Source: RPQJ01 sp963823535 (GTDB lineage Bacteria > Pseudomonadota > Gammaproteobacteria > Steroidobacterales > Steroidobacteraceae). From it: 64,000 nt of DNA. Positions 15,863-25,628 of this stretch are shown piece by piece. The position numbers were made by a program, and so were the translations under genes. The stretch is taken from the NCBI GenBank assembly GCA_963823535.1, contig CAWGLZ010000001.1:644795-708794 (forward strand). The letters are read 5' to 3'. Below the pieces are notes generated by a model. That model ran no database searches and was not told the origin of the DNA. It saw nothing but the letters and a program-made list of their open reading frames with translations. Numbering within the stretch: position 1 is the first letter of the stretch; each line of letters starts with the position of its first letter.

Positions 15863-17245
15863 GTGGCAGACGCTAAGCCCAGACTGCTGATCGTCGAGGA
15901 CGACCCCGGGTTGCAGAAGCAACTCAAGTGGTGCTTCGACGAATACGACGTCCATCTGGCCGAGAACCGGCAGGTGGCGCTGGCTGGGCTGCGCCGGTTT
16001 GAGCCTCCCGTCGTGCTCCAGGACCTGGGGTTGCCGCCGGATCCCGAGGGAGTTTCCGAGGGATTTGCCACCCTGCTCGAGATCCTGCGCCTGGCGCCGC
16101 ACACCAAGGTGATCGTCGTCACGGGTCAGCTCGACAAGGAAAACGCGGTCAAGTCTGTCGGTCTCGGCGCCTACGACTTCTACCAGAAGCCGGTGGACGT
16201 CGACGTGCTCAAGCTGCTCGTCCAGCGGGCATTCCAGATGCACGACCTGGAGGAGGAGAACCGCGCACTGTCGACGGTTCACGGCGCAATGCCCCTGGCT
16301 GGCGTGATCGCCACCAGCGACGCCATGATGCGTGTCTGCCGGATCGTAGAGAAGGTAGCGCCCACGCAGGCCACCACGCTGCTGCTGGGCGAGAGCGGGA
16401 CCGGCAAGGAATTGCTGGCCCGGGCCGTTCACAACCTGAGTCCCAGGCAGGAGAAGGCCTTCGTCGCCATCAACTGCGCCGCCATCCCGGAGACGCTGCT
16501 CGAAAGCGAGCTGTTTGGCTACGAGCGGGGTGCCTTCACAGGTGCGGTGAAGCAGACGCCGGGCAAGTTCGAGATGGCGGACGGCGGCACACTGTTCCTG
16601 GACGAGATCGGCGACATGCCGTTGCAGCTGCAGGCGAAGTTGCTGCGTTTCCTGCAGGACCGCGTCGTCGAGCGCATCGGCGGGCGCGAGCGCATTCCGG
16701 TGGATGTGCGCATCGTATGTGCCACGAACCAGGACTTGCGCTCGATGATCAGTGCGGGCCAATTCCGTGAGGACCTGTTCTACCGGATCAGCGAGGTTAC
16801 GGTCCAGATCCCGCCACTTCGGGACCGGCAAGGCGACGCGGTGGTGATTGCCCAGGCCATCATGGACCGGCGCGCGCGCGAACACAGCCGCCCGATCAGA
16901 GGCTTCACGCCCGACGCGATGCTGGCAATCCAGTCCTACCCATGGCCCGGCAACATCCGCGAGCTCGAGAATCGCGTCAATGGCGCCGTGATCATGACCG
17001 AGGGCAAGTACATTGATGTTGACGACCTGGGATTGCCGGGCGCCAGTGTGACGGGCGGCGGCGAGTTCCTGAATTTGCGGTCGGCCCGGCAGCGGGCCGA
17101 ATCCGAGGTGATCCGGCAGGCATTGGCGGTATCGGGGGGGAACCTCTCGCGGGCTGCGGAGCTGCTCGGTATTACCCGGCCGACGCTTTACGACCTGCTC
17201 GAGAAGAACGACATCGCGATGCCAGAGCGCGCCGCGGAGGGCTGA
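15863..17245 (+). CDS. prsR: PEP-CTERM-box response regulator PrsR (sigma-54 activator)
   Basis: The 460-residue NtrC-type activator has a receiver domain with acidic pocket EDD (12-14) and phosphoacceptor Asp54. The AAA+ domain has Walker A GESGTGKE and the sigma-54-contacting loop GAFTGA. A Fis-type helix-turn-helix ends the protein (NLSRAAELLGITRPTLYDLL). Phosphorylation by PrsK would trigger open-complex formation at sigma-54 promoters. The candidate target is the PEP-CTERM gene at 61117. The GTG at 15863 follows GGAG and gives a full receiver domain. The prsT gene starts 2 bases after the stop. Confidence 0.96.
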   Translation: MADAKPRLLIVEDDPGLQKQLKWCFDEYDVHLAENRQVALAGLRRFEPPVVLQDLGLPPDPEGVSEGFATLLEILRLAPHTKVIVVTGQLDKENAVKSVGLGAYDFYQKPVDVDVLKLLVQRAFQMHDLEEENRALSTVHGAMPLAGVIATSDAMMRVCRIVEKVAPTQATTLLLGESGTGKELLARAVHNLSPRQEKAFVAINCAAIPETLLESELFGYERGAFTGAVKQTPGKFEMADGGTLFLDEIGDMPLQLQAKLLRFLQDRVVERIGGRERIPVDVRIVCATNQDLRSMISAGQFREDLFYRISEVTVQIPPLRDRQGDAVVIAQAIMDRRAREHSRPIRGFTPDAMLAIQSYPWPGNIRELENRVNGAVIMTEGKYIDVDDLGLPGASVTGGGEFLNLRSARQRAESEVIRQALAVSGGNLSRAAELLGITRPTLYDLLEKNDIAMPERAAEG

Positions 17246-17247
17246 CT

Positions 17248-20022
17248 GTGCCAAAGACGAAACAATCGCTCGCCCTGTGCATGACCGTGCTGCTGGTCGC
17301 CTGCGCACCGCAGGGTGAGAAACTGCTGCAGCGGGCGGAGGCCAGCCTGGCGGCGGGGCAGTACCGGGCGGCGATGATCGACCTGAAGAATTACGTCGCC
17401 AAGAACCCGGAGGATGCTCGTGCGCGAGCCCAGCTCGGCCTCGCGCTGCTCGAGCTGGGGGATCTCGGCGGTGCCGAGACCGAGATCGGCAAGGCCCGTG
17501 AGATGGGCGCCGACCGCAAGCTCACGGCGGTGGCCGAGTGCCGGCTGCTCGTGGCACGCGACGCCTACCAGCGGGTGCTGGAGGAGTGCGGAGACCTTGG
17601 CGACACGGGAATCGACCCCGACCTGGCCATCGCGCGGGGTGACGCGCTGCTGGGGTTGGGGCAATACGATGCCGCACGTGCCACCTACGAATCCGCTGCG
17701 CCAGCGCGACCGTCGAGCCTGAGTGTCGTCCAGGGACTAGCCGGTGCCACGTACGGCCTCGAGGGGGCGGCTGGAGCGCGCCGCATCTTCGAAGCGGCGC
17801 CCCAGGCGATCAAGGATCTGCCGCGCTACTGGCTGGCGGTGGGATCGTTCGAGATCCGCGCAGGCGACTTCGCGGCTGCCGAGAAGGCACTTGCGACCGC
17901 AGTGCAGAAGACCGAGCAAGACGAGGATTCCCGTGACCGACTCTCGGCACTGGCCGGGTTGACCGAGGCGCAGCTGCGACAGGGCAAGACACAGGAGGCG
18001 GCGGCGACGAGCGAACTGCTGCTCAAGGCCGCGCCGCGCAGCCCATTTGCCAAGATATTGAGGGCCCAGGCCGTTGCCGGTGCGGGCGATTTGGCGACGG
18101 CCCGTACGCTGCTCGAAGAGGCCGTCAGCGCCGATCCGGAGAACGCACAGGCCCGCATGATGCTCGGACTGGTGAATATGCAGCAGGGAAACCTCGGGCA
18201 GGCGGAAATGCACCTCGCCAACGTCGTTTCGCGCAATCCGGACAACGTGCGTGCCCAGCAGCTGCTGGCGTCCGTTCGAGGCCAGATTCAGTCGCCGGAG
18301 CAGACGCTCGAGGCGCTCAAGCCGGCGCTCGATCGGCCAGCTGCCGATCCGTCGCTGTTCGCATTGGCGAGCCAGCTCAGCCTGCAGAGCGGCAACCGGG
18401 ACGCGGCGATTGGTTACCTCGACCAGGCGGCGCGCTCGTCGGCTTCCTCGGACCCGGAAGGCCAGCTCGAGTTGGCCAGCGGTTACATCGCTGCCGGCGA
18501 AGTGGATCGCGCGATCGAGATTCTCGAAGCGATGCCGCAAGGGCAGGGTGACGCGGCCATGCAGCGCGAAACACTGCTGGTGGCAGCGCTCCTGAGGCAG
18601 GGCAGGACGACAGAAGCAGTTGCGCGCGCGGAAGCGCTCGCCAAGCGTCCCGCCGACGACGTCGCAGCGCACAGCATAGCCGGCGCAATCTATGCGGCTG
18701 CCGGGCAGCACGAGCGGGCCCGGACCGAATGGGGTCGCGTGCTGGAGGCCCGCCCGCAAGACGCCGCAACGCGGATGAATCTCGCGCGTGTCGAGCTTGC
18801 CGAGGGCAAGCCGGAAGCGGCGGCTGATCATCTGGAGAAAGTGCTCGCCGCCGACCCGAAGAACCTGATGGCGACCCTCGGTCTCGCCGCCGTTTCACTT
18901 GCCAGGCAAGACCACGACGGCGCGGAGCGCTGGGTCAAGAAGGCTGTCGCCGACCATCCGGACTCGCCGGAAGTGCGCCTCGCCCAGGCGCAGTTCTATC
19001 TGGGGCAGCGTGACTTCGGCGAGGCGAAAGCGGCTGCGCAGGAAGCGCTGCGACTCTCGCCCAAGAGTGCACCGGCGTCGAATGCCAAGGGGCTGGCCGA
19101 GATCGGCGCCGGCGACGGCGCAGCCGCTATTGAGAGCTTCAGCCACGCCGTCGAGCTGGAGCCGCGCGGTAGCTATCACCTGAACCTTGCCCGCGCCTAC
19201 GTCCTCGATCGCAAGCCCGCGGAGGCCCTGCGCGTGCTCGACGAGGCACTCAGGGTGTCGCCCGGTCAACTCCAGACGCTCGCGCTGGCGGCGTCGATCG
19301 CACTGCAGACCGGACAGATCGAGAAGGCCACGGGCTATATCGAGCGGGTGCGCATGTCAGCGCCTGACGCGGCGGGAACCATGCGTCTGGAGGGGGATCT
19401 CGCCATGGCCGGCAAGCGCTACACGGATGCGCTGGCCCACTACGAAAAGGCCGCTGAAGCAGGATCAGATGCAGCGCTCGCCGTGGCGCGCTATCGGGCC
19501 GGGAGGGCCGCGGGCGTGACGCGCCCGCAGAAGCCGCTCGAGGAGTGGCTCGTACAGACGCCAGGGGACGTCGGGGTCCGGGTCCTGCTTGCCGAGTACC
19601 AGCAGCAGCAAGGCGATGACGCGGCTGCCATCGCGAACTACGAAAAGTCACTTGAAGCGGCGCCTGGAAATGTCATGGCATTGAATAATCTCGCCGTCCT
19701 GTACCAGCTTAAGGGCGACCCCCGGGCGCTGCCGCTCGCGCGGCAGGCGCATGAAGGGGCGCCCGAGAGTGCCGCGGTGCAGGACACCTACGGCTGGGCG
19801 CTGGTCGAGAATGGAGATCTGGATCAAGGGCTCAAGCTCATCCGGAAGGCCGCCGATGGGCTTCCCGGTGTGGCCGAGGTCCAGTACCACCTGGGCGCCG
19901 CGCTCGCGAGGAAGGGCGATATGGAGGAGGCGCGACGCGTTCTGAAGCAGGTCATCGCGGCCGATGCGCCCTCGAGCGTCCGGGATAGCGCTGAGGCAGA
20001 ACTCACCAGACTCGACCGTTGA
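17248..20022 (+). CDS. prsT: XrtA/PEP-CTERM system TPR-repeat lipoprotein PrsT
   Basis: The 924-residue lipoprotein has lipobox LVAC ending at Cys19 and tetratricopeptide repeats along almost its whole length (recurring A..LG.A....G....A pattern). That length is normal for the PEP-CTERM TPR lipoprotein family found beside prsK/prsR. Large TPR lipoproteins usually scaffold envelope export machinery; the precise role here is unproven. The GTG start lies 2 bases after the prsR stop, so expression is coupled. Confidence 0.93.
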   Translation: MPKTKQSLALCMTVLLVACAPQGEKLLQRAEASLAAGQYRAAMIDLKNYVAKNPEDARARAQLGLALLELGDLGGAETEIGKAREMGADRKLTAVAECRLLVARDAYQRVLEECGDLGDTGIDPDLAIARGDALLGLGQYDAARATYESAAPARPSSLSVVQGLAGATYGLEGAAGARRIFEAAPQAIKDLPRYWLAVGSFEIRAGDFAAAEKALATAVQKTEQDEDSRDRLSALAGLTEAQLRQGKTQEAAATSELLLKAAPRSPFAKILRAQAVAGAGDLATARTLLEEAVSADPENAQARMMLGLVNMQQGNLGQAEMHLANVVSRNPDNVRAQQLLASVRGQIQSPEQTLEALKPALDRPAADPSLFALASQLSLQSGNRDAAIGYLDQAARSSASSDPEGQLELASGYIAAGEVDRAIEILEAMPQGQGDAAMQRETLLVAALLRQGRTTEAVARAEALAKRPADDVAAHSIAGAIYAAAGQHERARTEWGRVLEARPQDAATRMNLARVELAEGKPEAAADHLEKVLAADPKNLMATLGLAAVSLARQDHDGAERWVKKAVADHPDSPEVRLAQAQFYLGQRDFGEAKAAAQEALRLSPKSAPASNAKGLAEIGAGDGAAAIESFSHAVELEPRGSYHLNLARAYVLDRKPAEALRVLDEALRVSPGQLQTLALAASIALQTGQIEKATGYIERVRMSAPDAAGTMRLEGDLAMAGKRYTDALAHYEKAAEAGSDAALAVARYRAGRAAGVTRPQKPLEEWLVQTPGDVGVRVLLAEYQQQQGDDAAAIANYEKSLEAAPGNVMALNNLAVLYQLKGDPRALPLARQAHEGAPESAAVQDTYGWALVENGDLDQGLKLIRKAADGLPGVAEVQYHLGAALARKGDMEEARRVLKQVIAADAPSSVRDSAEAELTRLDR

Positions 20023-20038
20023 AGGGGAGACATCAGAC

Positions 20039-20683
20039 ATGGCGAACGGTGCATACAACATGAAACGGCGTCGAGTTGGCTGGCCGACGGGCCTCGTGGC
20101 TGGCCTGTCGACCCTCGTGGCCGGATGCGGCGGCGAACCGCAGGTGGTGGCGATGCCGGCCTTCGAGCCAGCCGTCGAGACTGAGTACCGGATCGGCCCG
20201 GGCGATAATCTGCAGGTGTTTGTCTGGAACCACCCGGACCTCTCGGTCACGGTGCCCGTGCGCCCGGACGGAATGATTTCAACGCCGCTCGTCGAGAACA
20301 TGAAGGCCGAGGGCAAGACGCCGAGCCAGCTGTCTCGTGACTTCGAAAAGGCGCTTACGGAGTACGTTCGTTCACCGACGGTTAACGTCATTGTCACGCA
20401 GTTCGTCGGGGCCTACGGCGACCAGATCCGCGTGGTCGGTCAGGCATCGCAGCCACAGTCCCTCTCGTACAGGGCGAACATGACGGTTCTCGATGTGATG
20501 ATCGCCGTCGGAGGGCTTGCGGAGTTTGCTGCCGGCAATCGAGCAGTCATCATGAGGCGCGACGGTGATCAGCAGCTGCGCATCCCCGTAAGGCTCGCCG
20601 ACCTGATGAAGGATGGCGACATCAGTGCGAACGTTTCGATGCGACCCGGCGATGTTCTGATCATTCCGGAATCAAGATTCTGA
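20039..20683 (+). CDS. XrtA system exopolysaccharide export lipoprotein (Wza-like)
   Basis: The 214-residue lipoprotein has a lipobox ending at Cys30 (VAGC), a polysaccharide-export domain (YRIGPGDNLQVFVWNHPDLS, then PVRPDGMISTPL) and an SLBB-like region with GQASQP and GGLAEFAAGN. It would form part of the outer-membrane EPS channel. The start at 20039 has GGGGAGA upstream, and an internal ATG at 20060 is less likely. It is followed by the chain-length determinant and tyrosine kinase in standard order. Confidence 0.92.
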   Translation: MANGAYNMKRRRVGWPTGLVAGLSTLVAGCGGEPQVVAMPAFEPAVETEYRIGPGDNLQVFVWNHPDLSVTVPVRPDGMISTPLVENMKAEGKTPSQLSRDFEKALTEYVRSPTVNVIVTQFVGAYGDQIRVVGQASQPQSLSYRANMTVLDVMIAVGGLAEFAAGNRAVIMRRDGDQQLRIPVRLADLMKDGDISANVSMRPGDVLIIPESRF

Positions 20684-20707
20684 GCCCGGCGAGGGCGAGG
20701 CTCCAAG

Positions 20708-22312
20708 ATGCAAGACTTAATGGCACAAGCCCTGCTGATGCTTCGCGGCGCATGGCGGTACCGATGGCCTGCGCTGGCGCTGGCATGGTCGGTTGCCGTG
20801 GCAGGCTGGGTTGCGATCGCGCTTCTGCCCGATCGATTCGAGGCGCAAACTCGTGTCTACGTGGATACGGATTCCCTGCTGAAGCCACTGCTCGAGGGCA
20901 TCGCTGTCAATCGCGACGTCATGAGCCAGGTGGCCATGATGCAGACGGTCATGCTGAGTCGACCCAACCTGGAAAAGGTCGCGCGCGAGTCGGACATGTT
21001 TCTCGACGCGCCGACGCGCCGTGAGCAGGAGAAGGTCGTCGATGGCCTCGCGAGCAGCATCGAGCTCGAGAGCGGTCGTCGATCCGGAGCCGCACGCAAT
21101 ACCGCGAGCGGCGTATTCAGCGTCAGCTACGAGAACAGCGATCCGAAGCTCGCTTATCGCGTCGTGCAGTCGCTGCTGGATACGTTCATGGAGGACAGCC
21201 TGGGCCTGAAGCGTACGGACGCCGGCGTCGCTCAGCGCTTCCTCGTGGCCCAGCTGCAGGAATACGAGCGAAAGTTGCTCGACGCGGAGACTCGCCTGTC
21301 CGAGTTCAAGAAGGCCAACGTGGGCCTGATGCCGGGAGGAGAGGGCGATTATTACCAGCGCCTTGACGCGGCCATGGGGCAGCTCGGAGAGCTGCGGAAG
21401 CAGTTCCAGATCGTCTCGGAGCGGCGGACGGAGTTGCAGCGCCAGATCGCGGGCGAGGAGCCGACGTTCGGGCTGACCGGGCCCGCAAGCGGCGATCCGA
21501 TCGACGGGCAGATCGCCGCCTACCAGACTCGCATCGACCAGCTGATGCTGGAGTTCACGGACAAACATCCGGAGGTCGTGGCACTCCGGGCCACGATCGA
21601 GCGGTTGCGGGACGAGAAGCGGGAGGGGGCGCGGGTTTCCACGTCGATCGCCCCGCCATCGTCGGATGCGACCAGCGAGGACTTGCTCATGCGCAGCCTC
21701 GATATGAATCCCGTGTACCAGAATCTCAGAATGTCGCTGAGCCAGGCCAACGCGGAACTGGCCGAACTGCGCAGCCAGCTCGCGCTGCAGGAGCAGGCCG
21801 TGGCCAGTCTGCGCGCCAGGTTGGACGCGATTCCTGAGGTGGAGGCCGAGCTATCCAGGCTGAATCGCGACTACGACGTCAACAAGAAGCAGTACGACGC
21901 GCTGCTGACGCGACTCGAGTCTGCCCGTATCTCCGAGCAGGCGGACCAGAGTACCGAGGACGTCAAGTTCCGGGTCATCGAGCCGCCCACCGAACCGTTG
22001 GTGCCCAGCGGTCCGGAGCGTGGCCAGTTGAGTACACTGGTCTTCCTGCTCGCGGTCGGCGTGGGGCTGGGACTGGCGCTGCTGCTGCAGCAACTCCGGC
22101 CGGTCTTCTCGACCAAGGACTCCCTGCGGCAGGGGACTGGGCTTCCGGTGCTCGGGTCTGTCACGGCTGCGATCGCCGAGACTTTCGTTCCATGGTACCG
22201 GCGACAGTCGGCATTGGTGGCAGGAGCGCTCGGAGCGTTACTGCTGGTGTTCCTGCTGAACCTGCTGTTGCAGGACAACCTGCGCCGCGCACTGCGCACT
22301 CTGGTGGGGTAA
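20708..22312 (+). CDS. XrtA system polysaccharide chain-length determinant (Wzc-N/GNVR)
   Basis: The 534-residue inner-membrane protein has an N-terminal helix (about residues 17-40), a long periplasmic coiled-coil region with GNVR-type features and two C-terminal hydrophobic segments (about 438-458 and 497-520). It has no kinase domain; that function is encoded by the next gene. It would control chain length and couple synthesis to export. Only 3 bases separate it from the kinase gene. Confidence 0.93.
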   Translation: MQDLMAQALLMLRGAWRYRWPALALAWSVAVAGWVAIALLPDRFEAQTRVYVDTDSLLKPLLEGIAVNRDVMSQVAMMQTVMLSRPNLEKVARESDMFLDAPTRREQEKVVDGLASSIELESGRRSGAARNTASGVFSVSYENSDPKLAYRVVQSLLDTFMEDSLGLKRTDAGVAQRFLVAQLQEYERKLLDAETRLSEFKKANVGLMPGGEGDYYQRLDAAMGQLGELRKQFQIVSERRTELQRQIAGEEPTFGLTGPASGDPIDGQIAAYQTRIDQLMLEFTDKHPEVVALRATIERLRDEKREGARVSTSIAPPSSDATSEDLLMRSLDMNPVYQNLRMSLSQANAELAELRSQLALQEQAVASLRARLDAIPEVEAELSRLNRDYDVNKKQYDALLTRLESARISEQADQSTEDVKFRVIEPPTEPLVPSGPERGQLSTLVFLLAVGVGLGLALLLQQLRPVFSTKDSLRQGTGLPVLGSVTAAIAETFVPWYRRQSALVAGALGALLLVFLLNLLLQDNLRRALRTLVG

Positions 22313-22315
22313 ACC

Positions 22316-23224
22316 ATGTCCATCGTCGAAAAGGCGCTGCAGAAGGCGCAAGCGAAGCGGGAGCGGGTGGCTGCCACGCAGGTGCCGCAGGCGGTCCCTG
22401 CGGTCGCCGAGGAGGCCCAGCCACGCGCCGTGTCGCCGACGCCACAGGCCACGCCGCGTGAGCCCTACGCGGCGCGGGGGGGCCAGGTCGAGTTGGATTT
22501 CGATGCGTTGCGTGCTGCGGGGCGGCTGGTCGGACAAGCGCTGGCGCATCGCACGGAAGAGGAATTCCGTCGCGTCAAGTGGCCATTGCTGAACGCCATC
22601 CTCGGCCGCGACGGGGCGACGAAGGCGAGTAACAACGTCGTCCTGGTCACCAGTGCAATTCCAGGTGAAGGCAAGACGTTCAGTGCGCTGAACCTGGCAC
22701 TGAGCCTCGCGCGCGAGCCCGACCTTCAGGTGTTGCTGGTGGACGGCGACGTCGCACAGCCGGCGCTGACCGGCAGCCTGGGGCTGGCCGCCAGGACGGG
22801 GCTCACGGACCTGGTCGCGAACGGCGGGCTGCTGAGCGACGACGTCGTCTGCGAGACCAGCGTGGATCGGCTCTGGATACTGCCAGCCGGCTCGCGGCGC
22901 GACAACTCGCCGGAGCTGCTCTCCAGTGCGCGCATGCAGACGGTGATCGACGAGCTGGCCGCAAGGATGTCGCCGGGTGTCGTGATCTTCGACTCGCCGC
23001 CGGTCCTGGCCACGAACGAGGCGCAGGTATTGTCCCGATTCGCGGGACAGGTACTCATGGTCGTGCGGGCCGACTTCACCGAGCAGCGGCAGGTCAAGGA
23101 CGCGTTGGCGCTGATCGATCGATCGCGGCCCGTCAGCGCGTTGCTGAATCGGGTCGAGCCGTCGCTGCTCAGTCGCTACTACAGCCACTATTACTACGGC
23201 TACGGGCAGGGCCCGAGGCCATGA
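22316..23224 (+). CDS. XrtA-associated tyrosine autokinase
   Basis: The 302-residue BY-kinase has Walker A SAIPGEGKT, Walker A' VLLVDGDV and Walker B VVIFDSPPVL. The C-terminus is a tyrosine cluster, RYYSHYYYGYG, typical of the autophosphorylated tail. The basic N-terminus lacks membrane helices, so it works with the preceding chain-length protein. It overlaps the next gene by 4 bases (ATGA). Confidence 0.94.
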   Translation: MSIVEKALQKAQAKRERVAATQVPQAVPAVAEEAQPRAVSPTPQATPREPYAARGGQVELDFDALRAAGRLVGQALAHRTEEEFRRVKWPLLNAILGRDGATKASNNVVLVTSAIPGEGKTFSALNLALSLAREPDLQVLLVDGDVAQPALTGSLGLAARTGLTDLVANGGLLSDDVVCETSVDRLWILPAGSRRDNSPELLSSARMQTVIDELAARMSPGVVIFDSPPVLATNEAQVLSRFAGQVLMVVRADFTEQRQVKDALALIDRSRPVSALLNRVEPSLLSRYYSHYYYGYGQGPRP

Positions 23225-24723
23225 GACGTGTATTCGTCGGCGTGGGCGCCATCGCGCTGGCATCGAGCGCCGCCGCCAACCCCTATCTGCCGGAACTTCG
23301 TCCGCGATTCGAGCGCGCCGTCGATGAGACCGCGCAGACGCAGGGCACGCGGGCGGTGCCGTGGATTGGTTCTTCGCTCATGCTGGCCGGCAACTTCAAT
23401 CTTGCGGAGGAGGGTGAGGACGAGATCGACCTCGCGGGCATCGAGGTGGCGCCCGGCATCTACGCCAGCTACCTGAGTCCGCGGGCACAGGGTTTCATCG
23501 ACTACACCCTGATCGGCCGTCTGTGGGAGGACAGTGCCTACAACGACGTCAGTCACCGGCTGATGGCGAACGGAACCTACGAAGTCGTCCCCGAGTGGTT
23601 TCGTATGGGTGGCACGGCCACGTACTCCGACGCCGTGATCGACCCGACCCAAAGCTACAACTACGGCGGTAATGGGATCTTCGAGCAAAACAACCTCGCC
23701 GAGCGGGCGACCGCGTCCCTCTCGCCGGAGCTCTACCGCGATTTCCGCAATCTTCGATTCGACGCGCGCTATACCTACGGACGGGTCTGGTACCTCGACA
23801 CGCCGGACCAGACGGGTGGACCGATATTCTCGGCCAATACTGACGACTCGGTTGACCAGCAGGCCCTGGTCAGCCTGTCCACGCGCGAGGAGCGACGCTC
23901 CGCGAGCATGCGCCTGTACTACGAGCTACAGGATTCGGATTTCGAGCGCACGGTGGATTACCGCTATGAACGCACCGGGGCGGAAATCGGCTTCGCCATC
24001 GGCCGGGACGTCCGTTTCGTGGCGGACGGCGGCCTCGAGACCGATCTTGACGAGAGCACGACGGCCGGTGGGCTCGACAGCGGCTTCTGGCACGCAGGTC
24101 TGCAGTGGCGGCCAGACACGCGCACGTCGCTCGACGCCCGCTACGGGGAACGCTTTTTCGGTGAGAGCTGGAGCCTGCAGTTTTCACGCGACACGCGTTT
24201 CGTCACCGTGCGGGTCGCTTACAGCGAGGACCCGGAGGTGTACACGCGGCGCATCGGGATCAATTTCGATCCGGGCGAACTGCCACTGCCGGATCCGGAC
24301 GTGGATCCCTCGGGCTACACGTCGGCACCGTATGTGGCCAAGAATGGTACGGTGACGCTGCTGGCCGAGGGAGCGAAGACCCACCTGCGGCTCGACCTTT
24401 ACGACCGGCGGCGTGAGTTCATTAGCGAATTCCAGCCGGACGAGAAGACGGAGGGCGTGCGCTTCAATGCGATCCGGGACATCGGTGCGAACCTCTATGC
24501 CGAACTCGATACCCGCTATGACGACGTGGAGAACGGTCGGCGCGACTTCCAGATCGGCGATCCGTTCCTGACTCATTACTACGATTTCGATCTGATGGGA
24601 CGACTCAGCTGGGAAGCCTATCGAAACTTCATCGCGACTGCGGAAGCTGGCTATTTTCACCGCTCCGGCCAGCGTAACTACGATGGCGAGTGGCTGGCAC
24701 TCCGCTTCGCCTACACGTTCTGA
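23221..24723 (+). CDS. XrtA/PEP-CTERM-associated outer-membrane beta-barrel protein
   Basis: The 500-residue protein starts with a short signal (MRRVFVGVGAIALASSAAA), has alternating aromatic and charged strand patterns and ends in LRFAYTF. The terminal phenylalanine is the usual outer-membrane barrel signal. It matches the uncharacterised family encoded after the tyrosine kinase in XrtA loci. In many such loci an ExeA-like ATPase gene comes next; here the deacetylase follows directly. Confidence 0.85.
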   Translation: MRRVFVGVGAIALASSAAANPYLPELRPRFERAVDETAQTQGTRAVPWIGSSLMLAGNFNLAEEGEDEIDLAGIEVAPGIYASYLSPRAQGFIDYTLIGRLWEDSAYNDVSHRLMANGTYEVVPEWFRMGGTATYSDAVIDPTQSYNYGGNGIFEQNNLAERATASLSPELYRDFRNLRFDARYTYGRVWYLDTPDQTGGPIFSANTDDSVDQQALVSLSTREERRSASMRLYYELQDSDFERTVDYRYERTGAEIGFAIGRDVRFVADGGLETDLDESTTAGGLDSGFWHAGLQWRPDTRTSLDARYGERFFGESWSLQFSRDTRFVTVRVAYSEDPEVYTRRIGINFDPGELPLPDPDVDPSGYTSAPYVAKNGTVTLLAEGAKTHLRLDLYDRRREFISEFQPDEKTEGVRFNAIRDIGANLYAELDTRYDDVENGRRDFQIGDPFLTHYYDFDLMGRLSWEAYRNFIATAEAGYFHRSGQRNYDGEWLALRFAYTF

Positions 24724-24769
24724 TGGATGGGGGGCGGATCACTTGAGCCTGCCACTTGCTTCGCTGGTC

Positions 24770-25628
24770 ATGGAGCACGATCAGTACCGGTCGGCGGCGC
24801 CCCGCAATGCCATGTCGGTGGACGTCGAGGAGCATTTCCAGGTGGCGGCGTTCGAGCAACAGATCGGACGCCGGAACTGGGACCAGCATCCGTCAAGAGT
24901 GGCCGACAACACGCACCGCGTGCTCGACCTGTTTGCCGAGCACGGGGTGCAGGCGACGTTCTTCGTGCTGGGCTGGGTGGCGGAGCGCCACCCGGCGCTG
25001 ATCCGCCGCATCGTTGGCGCCGGGCACGAGCTGGCGAGCCATGGCTACGATCACACGCGCATCATCTACATGGACCGCGAACAGTTTCGAGAAGACGTGG
25101 TGCGCACCAAGGCGATTCTCGAACAGGCCGGCGGCATTCGTGTGAACGGCTATCGCGCACCGAGTTACTCGATCGGTGCGTCGAACCTGTGGGCGCTCGA
25201 CGTATTGCAGGAGACCGGGCACATTTACAGTTCCAGCATCTATCCGATCCGCCATGACCTGTACGGCATGCCGGAAGCGCCCCGCTTCGCGTTCCGCCTG
25301 CGACCCGAGGCCATTCTCGAGCTGCCGGTCACGACGGTCGAATGGATGGGTACCAAGCTGCCGGCGGGCGGAGGCGGGTACTTCCGTCTGCTGCCCTACA
25401 GCCTGTATTCGAGGGCGCTGCGCCGCGTGAACGGCCATGATCTGCAGCCGGCAATTTTCTATTTTCATCCCTGGGAGGTCGATCCGCGGCAACCGCGGAT
25501 TGCCGGGCGCGTCGATTCGATCCCGTTTCCGTCACTACACCAATCTCGACAGCATGACCGGACGCCTGGCGCGCCTGCTGCGCGACTTCCAGTGGGGACG
25601 CATGGACGAGGTTTTCAATGTCGGCTGA
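24770..25628 (+). CDS. XrtA system polysaccharide deacetylase, frameshifted near its C-terminus
   Basis: A NodB-type polysaccharide deacetylase with SVDVEEHF (residues 16-23) and metal-binding His91 and His95 in ASHGYDH. The family's C-terminal block FRHYTNLDSM...LLRDFQWGRM is present but in another frame. Removing one G from the GGG at 25505-25507 restores a continuous protein of about 285 residues that ends at 25628 and overlaps the FemAB gene by 11 bases. As written, the first frame runs on to 25819 with an unrelated tail. The catalytic part is intact either way. The ATG at 24770 is chosen; upstream alternatives exist. Confidence 0.85.
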
